From: Membranipora membranacea
Taxonomy: Eukaryota; Bryozoa; Gymnolaemata; Cheilostomatida; Membraniporidae
Length of the DNA stretch: 64,000 nucleotides
Assembly: GCA_914767715.1 (NCBI GenBank)
Contig: OU612065.1
Coordinates: 28,894,001 to 28,958,000, forward strand
Direction of reading: 5' to 3'
The translations under genes and the position numbers were made by a program. Position 1 is the stretch's first letter. Each line of letters begins with the position of its first letter. This document shows, piece by piece, positions 10,014 through 21,695 of the stretch. Under the pieces are notes generated by a model, which did no database searches, was not told the origin of the DNA, and saw nothing but the letters and a program-made list of their open reading frames with translations.

Positions 10014-10346
10014 ATCTGGCCGTAAAAAACACCAAGGGTCCCCCCTTTGTTACTTTTTATAATGTTAAAGTCGCTCTCATCTCTGTTCTAGTTATCGTAG
10101 GATCTTCATATTCTGGAATTTGAATGAGGCCAATGAGGCCATCAACTGGTCAGAGTTTAAAAGAAATCCGATGGCTTTTTTTTTTTTCGCCTGCGGTTTG
10201 GCATGTTCTTTTATGTCAAAATTGGCCCTCGTTAAAAATGTTGCTGACGCCAATCTAAGAGGGGCAGCCCCGAACGGTTTTCCGTTCCAAAGTCAGCATG
10301 AAATTCCACACAGTATAGAGTAGGTTAGAAGGCAATCTATTTTTTG

Positions 10347-11682
10347 ATCTGGCCGTAAAAAACACCAAGGGTCCCCCCTTTGTTACTTTTTATAATTTTA
10401 AAGTCGCTCTCATCTCTGTTCTATTTATCGTAGGATCTTCATATTCTGGAATTTGAATGAGGCCAATGAGGCCATCAACTGGTCATAGTTTAAAAGAAAT
10501 CCGATGGCTTTTTAATTTTTTCGCCTGCCGTTTGGCATGTTTTTTTATGTCAAAATTGGCCCTCGTTAAAAATGTTGCTGACGCCAATCTAAGAGGGGCA
10601 GCCCCGAACGGTTTTCCGTTCCAAAGTCAGCATGAAATTCACCACGGTATAGAGTAGGTTAGAAGGCAATCTATTTTTAATCTGGCCGTAAAAAACACCA
10701 AGGGTCCCCCCTTTGTTACTTTTTATAATTTTAAAGTCGCTCTCATCTCTGTTCTATTTATCGTAGGATCTTCATATTCTGGAATTTGAATGAGGCCAAT
10801 GAGGCCATCAACTGGTCAGAGTTTAAAAGAAATCCGATGGCTTTTTAATTTTTTCGCCTGCCGTTTGGCATGTTTTTTTATGTCAAAATTGGCCCTCGTT
10901 AAAAATGTTGCTGACGCCAATCTAAGAGGGGCAGCCCCGAACGGTTTTCCGTTCCAAAGTCAGCATGAAATTCCACACGGTATAGAGTAGGTGAGAAGGC
11001 AATCTATTTTTTAATCTGGCCGTAAAAAACACCAAGGGTCCCCCCTTTGTTACTTTTTATAATTTTAAAGTCGCTCTCATCTCTGTTCTATTTATCGTCG
11101 GATCTTCATATTCTGGAATTTGAATGAGGCCAATGAAGCCATCAACTGGTCAGAGTTTAAAAGAAATCCGATGGCTTTTTTATTTTTTCGCCTGCCATTT
11201 GGCATGTTTTTTTATGTCAAAATTGGCCCTCGTTAAAAATGTTGCTGACGCCAATCTAAGAGGGGCAGCCCCGAACGGTTTTCCGTTCCAAAGTCAGCAT
11301 GAAATTCCACACGGTATAGAGTAGGTTAGAAGGCAATCTATTTTTTAATCTGGCCGTAAAAAACACCAAGGGTCCCCCCCTTTGTTACTTTTTATAATTT
11401 TAAAGTCGCTCTCATCTCTGTTCTATTTATCGTAGGATCTTCATATTATGGAATTTGAATGAGGCCAATGAGGCCATCAACTGGTCAGAGTTTAAAAGAA
11501 ATCTGATGGCTTTTTAATTTTTTCGCCTGCCGTTTGGCATGTTTTTTTATGTCAAAATTGGCCCTCGTTAAAAATGTTGCTGACGCCAATCTAAGAGGGG
11601 CAGCCCCGAACGGTTTTCCGTTCCAAAGTCAGCATGAAATTCCACACGGTATAGAGTAGGTTAGAAGGCAATCTATTTTTTA
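10347..11682 (+). repeat. Four near-consensus monomers between the left domain and the first 5-monomer unit
   Basis: Monomers near 10347 (GGTCATAGTTT, CACCACGG), 10680, 11014 (CTGCCATTTGG, GAAGCCATC) and 11348. The first is 333 bp from a T5 run at its end. The last is 335 bp from a C7 run near 11372 and carries ATTATGG and AAATCTGATGG. No higher-order repeat is seen here. Confidence 0.8.
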
Positions 11683-13353
11683 ATCTGGCCGTAAAAAACA
11701 CCAAGGGTCCCCCCTTTGTTACTTTTTATAATTTTAAAGTCGCTCTCATCTCTGTTCTATTTATCGTAGGATCTTCATATTCTGGAATTTGAATGAGGCC
11801 AATGAGGCCATCAACTGGTCAGAGTTTAAAAGAAATCCGATGGCTTTTTAATTTTTTCGCCTGCCGTTTGGCATGTTTTTTTATGTCAAAATTGGCCCTC
11901 GTTAAAAATGTTGCTGACGCCAATCTAAGAGGGGCAGCCCCGAACGGTTTTCCGTTCCAAAGTCAGCATGAAATTCTGCACGGTATAGAGTAGGTTAGAA
12001 GGCAATCTATTTCTTAATCTGGCCGTAAAAAACACCAAGGGTCCCCCCTTTGTTACTTTTTATAATTTTAAAGTCGCTCTCATCTCTGTTCTATTTATCG
12101 TAGGATCTTCATATTCTGGAATTTGAATGAGGCCAATGAGGCCATCAACTGGTCAGAGTTTAAAAGAAATCCGATGGCTTTTTAATTTTTTCGCCTGCCG
12201 TTTGGCATGTTTTTTTATGTCAAAATTGGCCCTCGTTAAAAATGTTGCTGACGCCAATCTAAGAGGGGCAGCCCCGAACGGTTTTCCGTTCCAAAGTCAG
12301 CATGAAATTCCACACGGTATAGAGTAGGTTAGAAGGCAATCTATTTTTTAATCTGGCCGTAAAAAACACCAAGGGTCCCCCCTTTGTTAGTTTTTATAAT
12401 TTTAAAGTCGCTCTCATCTCTGTTCTATTTATCGTAGGATCTTCATATTCTGGAATTTGAATGAGGCCAATGAGGCCATCAACTGGTCAGAGTTTAAAAG
12501 AAATCGGATGGATTTTTAATTTTTTAACCTGCCGTTTGGCATGTTTTTTTATGTCAAAATTGGCCCTCGTTAAAAATGTTGCTGACGCCAATCTAAGAGG
12601 GGCAGCCCCGAACGGTTTTCTGTTCCAAAGTCAGCATGAAATTCTGCACGGTATAGAGTAGGTTGGAAGGCAATCTATTTTTTAATCTGGCCGTAAAAAA
12701 CACCAAGGGTCCCCCCTTTGTTACTTTTTATAATTTTAAAGTCGCTCTCATCTCCGTTCTATTTATCGTAGGATCTTCATATTCTGGAATTTGAATGAGG
12801 CCAATGAGGCCATCAACTGGTCAGAGTTTAAAAGAAATCCGATGGATTTTTAATTTTTTAGCCTGCCGTTTGGCATGTTTTTTTATGTCAAAATTGGCCC
12901 TCGTTAAAAATGTTGCTGACGCCAATCTAAGAGGGGCAGCCCCGAACGGTTTTCCGTTCCAAAGTCAGCATGAAATTCCACACGGTATAGAGTAGGTTAG
13001 AAGGCAATCTATTTTTTAATCTGGCCGTAAAAAACACCAAGGGTCCCCCCTTTGTTACTTTTTATAATTTTGAAGTCGCTCTCATCTCTGTTCTATTTAT
13101 CGTAGGATCTTCATATTCTGGAATTTGAATGAGGCCAATGAGGCCATCAACTGGTCAGATTTTAAAAGAAATCCGATGGCTTTTTAATTTTTTCGCCTGC
13201 CGTTTGGCATGTTTTTTTTATGTCAAAATTGGCCCTCGTTAAAAATGTTGCTGACGCCAATCTAAGAGGGGCAGCCCCGAACGGTTTTCCGTTCCAAAGT
13301 CAGCATGAAATTCCACACGGTATAGAGTAGGTTAGAAGGCAATCTATTTTTTA
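11683..13353 (+). repeat. 5-monomer higher-order unit I, copy 1 (1671 bp)
   Basis: Ordered markers: AAATTCTGCACGG with a TTTCTTAATC end; consensus; TTAGTTTTTATAAT with AATCGGATGGATTT, TTTTTAACCTGCC and TTTTCTGTTCC; TCTCCGTTC with GATGGATTT and TTTTTAGCC; TTTTGAAGTCGC with CAGATTTTAAAAG and an 8-T run (335 bp). All of these recur 1671 bp later in the same order. Confidence 0.9.
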
Positions 13354-15024
13354 ATCTGGCCGTAAAAAACACCAAGGGTCCCCCCTTTGTTACTTTTTAT
13401 AATTTTAAAGTCGCTCTCATCTCTGTTCTACTTATCGTAGGATCTTCATATTCTGGAATTTGAATGAGGCCAATGAGGCCATCAACTGGTCAGAGTTTAA
13501 AAGAAATCCGATGGCTTTTTAATTTTTTCGCCTGCCGTTTGGCATGTTTTTTTATGTCAAAATTGGCCCTCGTTAAAAATGTTGCTGACGCCAATCTAAG
13601 AGGGGCAGCCCCGAACGGTTTTCCGTTCCAAAGTCAGCATGAAATTCTGCACGGTATAGAGTAGGTTAGAAGGCAATCTATTTCTTAATCTGGCCGTAAA
13701 AAACACCAAGGGTCCCCCCTTTGTTACTTTTTATAATTTTAAAGTCGCTCTCATCTCTGTTCTATTTATCGTAGGATCTTCATATTCTGGAATTTGAATG
13801 AGGCCAATGAGGCCATCAACTGGTCAGAGTTTAAAAGAAATCCGATGGCTTTTTAATTTTTTCGCCTGCCGTTTGGCATGTTTTTTTATGTCAAAATTGG
13901 CCCTCGTTAAAAATGTTGCTGACGCCAATCTAAGAGGGGCAGCCCCGAACGGTTTTCCGTTCCAAAGTCAGCATGAAATTCCACACGGTATAGAGTAGGT
14001 TAGAAGGCAATCTATTTTTTAATCTGGCCGTAAAAAACACCAAGGGTCCCCCCTTTGTTAGTTTTTATAATTTTAAAGTCGCTCTCATCTCTGTTCTATT
14101 TATCGTAGGATCTTCATATTCTGGAATTTGAATGAGGCCAATGAGGCCATCAACTGGTCAGAGTTTAAAAGAAATCGGATGGATTTTTAATTTTTTAACC
14201 TGCCGTTTGGCATGTTTTTTTATGTCAAAATTGGCCCTCGTTAAAAATGTTGCTGACGCCAATCTAAGAGGGGCAGCCCCGAACGGTTTTCTGTTCCAAA
14301 GTCAGCATGAAATTCTGCACGGTATAGAGTAGGTTAGAAGGCAATCTATTTTTTAATCTGGCCGTAAAAAACACCAAGGGTCCCCCCTTTGTTACTTTTT
14401 ATAATTTTAAAGTCGCTCTCATCTCCGTTCTATTTATCGTAGGATCTTCATATTCTGGAATTTGAATGAGGCCAATGAGGCCATCAACTGGTCAGAGTTT
14501 AAAAGAAATCCGATGGATTTTTAATTTTTTAGCCTGCCGTTTGGCATGTTTTTTTATGTCAAAATTGGCCCTCGTTAAAAATGTTGCTGACGCCAATCTA
14601 AGAGGGGCAGCCCCGAACGGTTTTCCGTTCCAAAGTCAGCATGAAATTCCACACGGTATAGAGTAGGTTAGAAGGCAATCTATTTTTTAATCTGGCCGTA
14701 AAAAACACCAAGGGTCCCCCCTTTGTTACTTTTTATAATTTTGAAGTCGCTCTCATCTCTGTTCTATTTATCGTAGGATCTTCATATTCTGGAATTTGAA
14801 TGAGGCCAATGAGGCCATCAACTGGTCAGATTTTAAAAGAAATCCGATGGCTTTTTAATTTTTTCGCCTGCCGTTTGGCATGTTTTTTTTATGTCAAAAT
14901 TGGCCCTCGTTAAAAATGTTGCTGACGCCAATCTAAGAGGGGCAGCCCCGAACGGTTTTCCGTTCCAAAGTCAGCATGAAATTCCACACGGTATAGAGTA
15001 GGTTAGAAGGCAATCTATTTTTTA
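13354..15024 (+). repeat. 5-monomer higher-order unit I, copy 2 (1671 bp)
   Basis: Directly adjacent copy of 11683-13353 with the same marker order and length. The only differences I noticed are CTACTTATCG near 13429 (CTATTTATCG in copy 1) and GGTTAGAAGG near 14331 (GGTTGGAAGG in copy 1 near 12661). The duplication is therefore recent compared with the divergence between its own monomers. Confidence 0.9.
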
Positions 15025-18000
15025 ATCTGGCCGTAAAAAACACCAAGGGTCCCCCCTTTGTTACTTTTTATAATTTTAAAGTCGCTCTCATCTCTGTTCT
15101 ATTTATCGTAGGATCTTCATATTCCGGAATTTGGATGAGGCCAATGAGGCCATCAACTGGTCAGAGTTTAAAAGAAATCCGATGGCTTTTGAATTTTTTC
15201 GCCTGCCGTTTGGCATGTTTTTTTATGTCAAAATTGGCCCTCGTTAAAAATGTTGCTGACGCCAATCTAAGAGGGGCAGCCCCGAACGGTTTTCCGTTCC
15301 AAAGTCAACATGAAATTCCACACGGTATAGAGTAGGTTAGAAGGCAATCTATTTTTTAATCTGGCCGTAAAAAACACCAAGGGTCCCCCCTTTGTTACTT
15401 TTTATAATTTTAAATTCGCTCTCATCTCTGTTCTATTTATCGTAGGATCTTCATATTCTGGAATTTGAATGAGGCCAATGAGGCCATCAACTGGTCAGAG
15501 TTTGAAAGAAATCCGATGGCTTTTTAATTTTTTCGCCTGCCGTTTGGCATGTTTTTTTATGTCAAAATTGGCCCTCGTTAAAAATGTTGCTGACGCCAAT
15601 CTAAGAGGGGCAGCCCCGAACGGTTTTCCGTTCCAAAGTCAGCATGAAATTCCACACGGTATAGCGTAGGTTAGAAGGCAATCTATTTTTTAATCTGGCC
15701 GTAAAAAACACCAAGGGTCCCCCCTTTGTTACTTTTTATAATTTTAAAGTCGCTCTCATCTCTGTTCTATTTATCGTAGGATCTTCATATTCTGGAATTT
15801 GAATGAGGCCAATGAGGCCATCAACTGGTCAGAGTTTAAAAGAAATCCGATGGCTTTTTAATTTTTTCGCCTGCCGTTTGGCATGTTTTTTTATGTCAAA
15901 ATTGGCCCTCGTTAAAAATGTTGCTGACGCCAATCTAAGAGGGGCAGCCCCGAACGGTTTTCCGTTCCAAAGTCAGCATGAAATTCCACACGGTATAGAG
16001 TAAGTTAGAAGGCAATCTATTTTTTAATCTGGCCGTCAAAAACACCAAGGGTCCCCCCTTTGTTACTTTTTATAATTTTAAAGTCACTCTCATCTCTGTT
16101 CTATTTATCGTAGGATCTTCATATTCTGGAATTTGAATGATGCCAATGAGGCCATCAACTGGTTAGAGTTTAAAAGAAATCCGATGGCTTTTTAATTGTT
16201 TCGCCTGCCGTTTGGCATGTTTTTTTATGTCAAAATTGGCCCTCGTTAAAAATGTTGCTGACGCCAATCTAAGAGGGGCAGCCCCGAACGGTTTTCCGTT
16301 CCAAAGTCAGCATGAAATTCCACGCGGTATAGAGTAGGTTAGAAGGCAATCTATTTTTTAATCTGGCCGTAAAAAACACCAAGGGTCCCCCCTTTGTTAC
16401 TTTTCATAATTTTAAAGTCGCTCTCATCTCTGTTCTATTTATCGTAGGATCTTCATATTCTGGAATTTGAATGAGGCCAATGAGGCCATCAACTTGTCAG
16501 AGTTTAAAAGAAATCCGATGGCTTTTTAATTTTTTCGCCTGCCGTTTGGCATGTTTTTTTATGTCAAAATTGGCCCTCGTTAAAAATGTTGCTGACGCCA
16601 ATCTAAGAGGGGCAGCCCCGAACGGTTTTCCGTTCCAAAGTCAGCATGAAATTCCACACGGTTTAGAGTAGGTTAGAAGGCAATCTATTTTTTAATCTGG
16701 CCGTAAAAAACACCAAGGGTCCCCCCTTTGTTACTTTTTAGAATTTTAAAGTCGCTCTCATCTCTGTTCTATTCATCGTAGGATCTTCATATTCTGGAAT
16801 TTGAATGAGGCCAATGAGGCCATCAACTGGTCAGAGTTTAAAAGAAATCCGATGGTTTTTTAATTTTTTCGCCTGCCGTTTGGCATGTTTTTTTATGTCA
16901 AAATTGGCCCTCGTTAAAAATGTTGCTGACGCCAATCTAAGAGGGGCAGCCCCGAACGGTTTTCCGTTCCAAAGTCAGCATGAAATTCCACACGGTATAG
17001 AGTAGGTTAGAAGGCAATCTATTTTTTAATCTGGCCGTAAAAAACACCAAGGGTCCCCCCTTTGTTACTTTTTATAATTTTAAAGTCGCTCTCATCTCTG
17101 TTCTATTTATCTTAGGATCTTCATATTCTGGAATTTGAATGATGCCAATGAGGCCATCAACTGGTCAGAGTTTAAAAGAAATCCGATGGCTTTTTAATTT
17201 TTTCGCCTGCCGTTTGGCATGTTTTTTTTTGTCAAGATTGGCCCTCGTTAAAAATGTTGCTGACGCCAATCTAAGAGGGTCAGCCCCGAACGGTTTTCCG
17301 TTCCAAAGTCAGCATGAAATTCCACACGGTATAGAGTAGGTTAGAAGGCAATCTATTTTTTAATCTGGCCGTAAAAAACACCAAGGGTCCCCCCTTTGTT
17401 ACTTTTTATAGTTTTAACGTCGCTCTCATCTCTGTTCTATTTATCGTAGGATCTTCATATTCTGGAATTTGAATGAGGCCAATGAGGCCATCAACTGGTC
17501 AGAGTTTAAAAGAAATCCGATGGCTTTTGAATTTTTTCGCCTGCCGTTTGGCATGTTTTCTTATGTCAAAATTGGCCCTCGTTAAAAATGTTGCTGACGC
17601 CAATCTAAGAGGGGCAGCCCCGAACGGTTTTCCGTTCCAAAGTCAGCATGAAATTCCATACGGTATAGAGTAGGTTAGAAGGCAATCTATTTTTTTAATC
17701 TGGCCGTAAAAAGGTCCCCCCTTTGTTACTTTTTATAATTTTAAAGTCGCTCTCATCTCCGTTCTATTTATCGTAGGATCTTCATATTCTGGAATTTGAA
17801 TGAGGCCAATGAGGCCATCAACTGGTCAGAGTTTAAAAGAAATCCGATGGTTTTATAATTTTTTCGCCTGCCGTTTGGCATGTTTTTTTATGTCAAAATT
17901 GGCCCTCGTTAAAAATGTTGCTGACGCCAATCTAAGAGGGGCAGCCCCGAACGGTTTTCCGTTCCAAAGTCAGCATGAAATTCCACACGGTATAGTTTAG

Positions 18001-18357
18001 GTTAGAAGGCAATCTATTTTTTAATCTGGCCGTAAAAAACACCAAGGGTCCCCCCTTTGTTACTTTTTATAATTTTAAAGCCGCTCTCATCTCTGTTCTA
18101 TTTATCGTAGGATCTTCATATTCTGGAATTTGAATGAGGCCAATGAGGCCATCAACTGGTCAGAGTTTAAAAGAAATCTGATGGCTTTTTAATTTTTTCG
18201 CCTGCCGTTTGGCATGTTTTTTTATGTCAAAATTGGCCCTCGTTAAAAATGTTGCTGACGCCAATCTAAGAGGGGCAGCCCCGAACGGTTTTCCGTTCCA
18301 AAGTCAGCATGAAATTCCACACGGTATAGAGTAGGTTAGAAGGCAATCTATTTTTTA
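15025..18357 (+). repeat. Ten monomers with private variants, no clear higher-order order
   Basis: Most monomers carry single changes not shared with neighbours, for example CCGGAATTTGGATG near 15124, ATAGCGTAG near 15661, GCCGTCAAAA near 16031, CTTGTCAG near 16494, TTTAGAATTT near 16737 and GTTTTTTTTTGTC near 17221. Two markers link forward. TTATAGTTTTAACGTCGC near 17407 recurs near 18401, about 995 bp (three monomers less the 8-bp deletion) later. GCTTTTGAATTTT near 17524 recurs near 18519 and 20855. Confidence 0.75.
17698..18023 (+). repeat. Short monomer, 326 bp (8-bp deletion)
   Basis: The start reads GGCCGTAAAAAGGTCCCCCC, so ACACCAAG (unit 16-23) is missing and the right arm of the junction dyad is cut to five A residues. 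The preceding monomer (17363-17697) has an extra T at its end. This is the only copy with this deletion. Confidence 0.9.
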
Positions 18358-20694
18358 ATCTGGCCGTAAAAAACACCAAGGGTCCCCCCTTTGTTACTTT
18401 TTATAGTTTTAACGTCGCTCTCATCTCTGTTCTATTTATCGTAGGATCTTCATATTCTGGAATTTGAATGAGGCCAATGAGGCCATCAACTGGTCAGAGT
18501 TTAAAAGAAATCCGATGGCTTTTGAATTTTTTCGCCTGCCGTTTGGCATGTTTTTTTATGTCAAAATTGGCCCTCGTTAAAAATGTTGCTGACGCCAATC
18601 TAAGAGGGGCAGCCCCGAACGGTTTTCCGTTCCAAAGTCAGCATGAAATTCCACACGGTATAGAGTAGGTTAGAAGGCAATCTATTTTTTGATCTGGCCG
18701 TAAAAAACACCAAGGGTCCCCCCTTTGTTACTTTTTATAATTTTAAAGTCGCTCTCATCTCTGTTCTATTTATCGTAGGATCTTCATATTCTGGAATTTG
18801 AATGAGGCCAATGAGGCCATCAACTGGTCAGAGTTTAAAAGAAATCCGATGGCTTTTTAATTTTTTCGCCTGCCGTTTGGCATGTTTGTTTATGTCAAAA
18901 TTGGCCCTCGTTAAAAATGTTGCTGACGCCAATCTAAGAGGGGCAGCCCCGAACGGTTTTCCGTTCCAAAGTCAGCATGAAATTCCACACGGTATAGAGT
19001 AGGTTAGAAGGCAATCTATTTTTTAATCTGGCCGTAAAAAACACCGAGGGTCCCCCCTTTGTTACTTTTCATAATTTTAAAGTCGCTCTCATCTCTGTTC
19101 TATTTATCGTAGGGTCTTCATATTCTGGAATTTGAATGAGGCCAATGAGGCCATCAACTGGTCAGAGTTTAAAAGAAATCCGATGGCTTTTTAATTTTTT
19201 CGCCTGCCGTTTAACATGTTTTTTTATGTCAAAATTGGCCCTCGTTAAAAATGTTGCTGACGCCAATCTAAGAGGGGCAGCCCCGAACGGTTTTCCGTTC
19301 CAAAGTCAGCATGAAATTCCACACGGTATAGAGTAGGTTAGAAGGCAATCTATTTTTTAATCTGGCCGTAAAAAACACCAAGGGTCCCCCTTTGTTACTT
19401 TTTATAATTTTAAAGTCGCTCTCATCTCTGTTCTATTTATCGTAGGATCTTCATATTCTGGAATTTGAATGAGGCCAATGAGGTTATCAACTGGTCAGAG
19501 TTTAAAAGAAATCCGATGGCTGTTTAATTTTTTCGCCTGCCGTTTGGCATGTTTTTTTATGTCAAAATTGGCCCTCGTTAAAAATGTTGCTGACGCCAAT
19601 CTAAGAGGGGCAGCCCCGAACGGTTTTCCGTTCCAAAGTCAGCATGAAATTCCACACAGTATAGAGTAGGTTAGAAGGCAATCTATTTTTTAATCTGGCC
19701 GTAAAAAACACCAAGGGTCCCCCCTTTGTTACTTTTTATAATTTTAAAGTCGCTCTCATCTCTGTTCTATTTATCGTAGGATCTTCATATTCTGGAATTT
19801 GAATGAGGCCAATGAGGCCATCAACTGGGCAGAGTTTAAAAGAAATCAGATGGCTTTTTAATTTTTCCGCCTGCCGTTTGGCATGTTTTTTTATGTAAAA
19901 ATTGGCCCTCGTTAAAAATGTTGCTGACGCCAATCTAAGAGGGGCAGCCCCGAACGGTTTTCCGTTCCAAAGTCAGCATGAAATTCCACACGGTATAGAG
20001 TAGGTTGGAAGGCAATCTATTTTTTAATCTGGCCGTAAAAAACACCAAGGGTCCCCCCTTTGTTACTTTTTATAATTTTAAAGTCGCTCTCATCTCTGTT
20101 CTATTTATCGTAGGATCTTCATATTCTGGAATTTGAATGAGGCCAATGAGGCCATCAACTGGTCAGAGTTTAAAAGAAATCAGATGGCTTTTTAATTTTT
20201 CCGCCTGCCGTTTGGCATGTTTTTTTATGTCAAAATTGGCCCTCGTTAAAAATGTTGCTGACGCCAATCTAAGAGGGGCAGCCCCGAACGGTTTTCCGTT
20301 CCAAAGTCAGCATGAAATTCCACACGGTATAGAGTAGGTTAGAAGGCAATCTATTTTTTAATCTGGCCGTAAAAAACACCAAGGGTCCCCCCTTTGTTAC
20401 TTTTCATAATTTTAAAGTCGCTCTCATCTCTGTTCTATTTATCGTAGGATCTTCATATTCTGGAATTTAAATGAGGCCAATGAGGCCATCAACTGGTCAG
20501 AGTTTAAAAGAAATCCGATGGCTTTTTCATTCTTTCGCCTGCCGTTTGGCAGGTTTTTTTATGTCAAAATTGGCCCTCGTTAAAAATGTTGCTGACGCCA
20601 ATCTAAGAGGGGCAGCCCCGAACAGTTTTCCGTTCCAAAGTCAGCATGAAATTCCACACGGTATAGAGTAGGTTAGAAGGCAATCTATTTTTTA
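18358..20694 (+). repeat. 7-monomer segment II, copy 1 (2337 bp)
   Basis: Ordered markers: GCTTTTGAATTTT with a TTTTTTGATCTGG end; GTTTGTTTATG; CACCGAGGG with AGGGTCTTC and CCGTTTAACATG; C5 run with GAGGTTATC, GGCTGTTTAAT and CACACAGTATAG; two monomers with AATCAGATGG and TTTTTCCGCC; and one with TTTCATAAT, TTTTTCATTCTTTCGCC and AACAGTTTTCC. The first to fourth elements recur from 20695, but collapsed into three monomers. Confidence 0.8.
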
Positions 20695-21695
20695 ATCTGG
20701 CCGTAAAAAACACCAAGGGTCCCCCTTTTGTTACTTTTTATAATTTTAAAGTCGCTCTCATCTCTGTTCTATTTATCGTAGGATCTTCATATTCTGGAAT
20801 TTGAATGAGGCCAATGAGGCCATCAACTGGTCAGAGTTTAAAAGAAATCCGATGGCTTTTGAATTTTTTCGCCTGCCGTTTGGCATGTTTTTTTATGTCA
20901 AAATTGGCCCTCGTTAAAAATGTTGCTGACGCCAATCTAAGAGGGGCAGCCCCGAACGGTTTTCCGTTCCAAAGTCAGCATGAAATTCCACACGGTATAG
21001 AGTAGGTTAGAAGGCAATCTATTTTTTGATCTGGCCGTAAAAAACACCAAGGGTCCCCCCTTTGTTACTTTTTATAATTTTAAAGTCGCTCTCATCTCTG
21101 TTCTATTTATCGTAGGATCTTCATATTCTGGAATTTGAATGAGGCCAATGAGGCCATCAACTGGTCAGAGTTTAAAAGAAATCCGATGGATTTTTAATTT
21201 TTTCGCCTGCCGTTTAACATGTTTTTTTATGTCAAAATTGGCCCTCGTTAAAAATGTTGCTGACGCCAATCTAAGAGGGGCAGCCCCGAACGGTTTTCCG
21301 TTCCAAAGTCAGCATGAAATTCCACACGGTATAGAGTAGGTTAGAAGGCAATCTATTTTTTAATCTGGCCGTAAAAAACACCAAGGGTCCCCCTTTGTTA
21401 CTTTTTATAATTTTAAAGTCGCTCTCATCTCTGTTCTATTTATCGTAGGATCTTCATATTCTGGAATTTGAATGAGGCCAATGAGGTTATCAACTGGTCA
21501 GAGTTTAAAAGAAATCCGATGGCTGTTTAATTTTTTCGCCTGCCGTTTGGCATGTTTTTTTATGTCAAAATTGGCCCTCGTTAAAAATGTTGCTGACGCC
21601 AATCTAAGAGGGGCAGCCCCGAACGGTTTTCCGTTCCAAAGTCAGCATGAAATTCCACACAGTATAGAGTAGGTTAGAAGGCAATCTATTTTTTA
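20695..21695 (+). repeat. Segment II, copy 2 with one monomer lost (3 monomers)
   Basis: Repeats 18358-19692 with one monomer fewer. The first monomer matches 18358 (GCTTTTGAATTTT, TTTTTTGATCTGG end). The second is a hybrid. The third matches 19359 (C5 run, GAGGTTATC, GGCTGTTTAAT, CACACAGTATAG). Confidence 0.8.
21029..21361 (+). repeat. Hybrid monomer joining the 18692 and 19026 types
   Basis: The left part follows a TTTTTTGATCTGG end and has CACCAAGGG, TTTATAAT and AGGATCTTC like 18692-19025. The right part has CCGTTTAACATG (AA at 21216-21217) like 19026-19358 and lacks the GTTTGTTTATG of 18692. The exchange point lies between 21117 and 21216. GATGGATTTTT in this copy is an extra change not seen in either parent. 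Confidence 0.72.

Larger units (their letters stand above)
1..10346 (+). repeat. Left domain: divergent monomer types (31 monomers)
   Basis: This is the most heterogeneous part of the window. At least six monomer types alternate. One has TATAATGTTAAAG, CTAGTTATCG, GAATGTGGCC and CTGCGGTTT (2-type: 336, 2006, 4346, 7018). One has GTTTTATTATG (669, 2674, 4679, 7351). One has AGAGATCCG with altered dyad 2 (1003, 2340, 3008, 6015). One has CACATTCTGG with CAGAGCTTAAAAG and 335 bp (1671, 3676, 4011, 6683). One has GCCAACGAGG (2674, 5681, 8353). One has AAATTCACCACGG (5013, 7685, and again at 10347 in the next domain). The order is locally repeated but shuffled. CTGCGGTTT and CTAGTTATCG are confined to this domain. 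Confidence 0.85.

Noticed and set aside
10120-10323. A 67-codon frame with a different N-terminus
   Set aside because: It is the usual frame shifted by a one-base change in the T run of that monomer. It shows tolerance of frameshifts, not a new gene.
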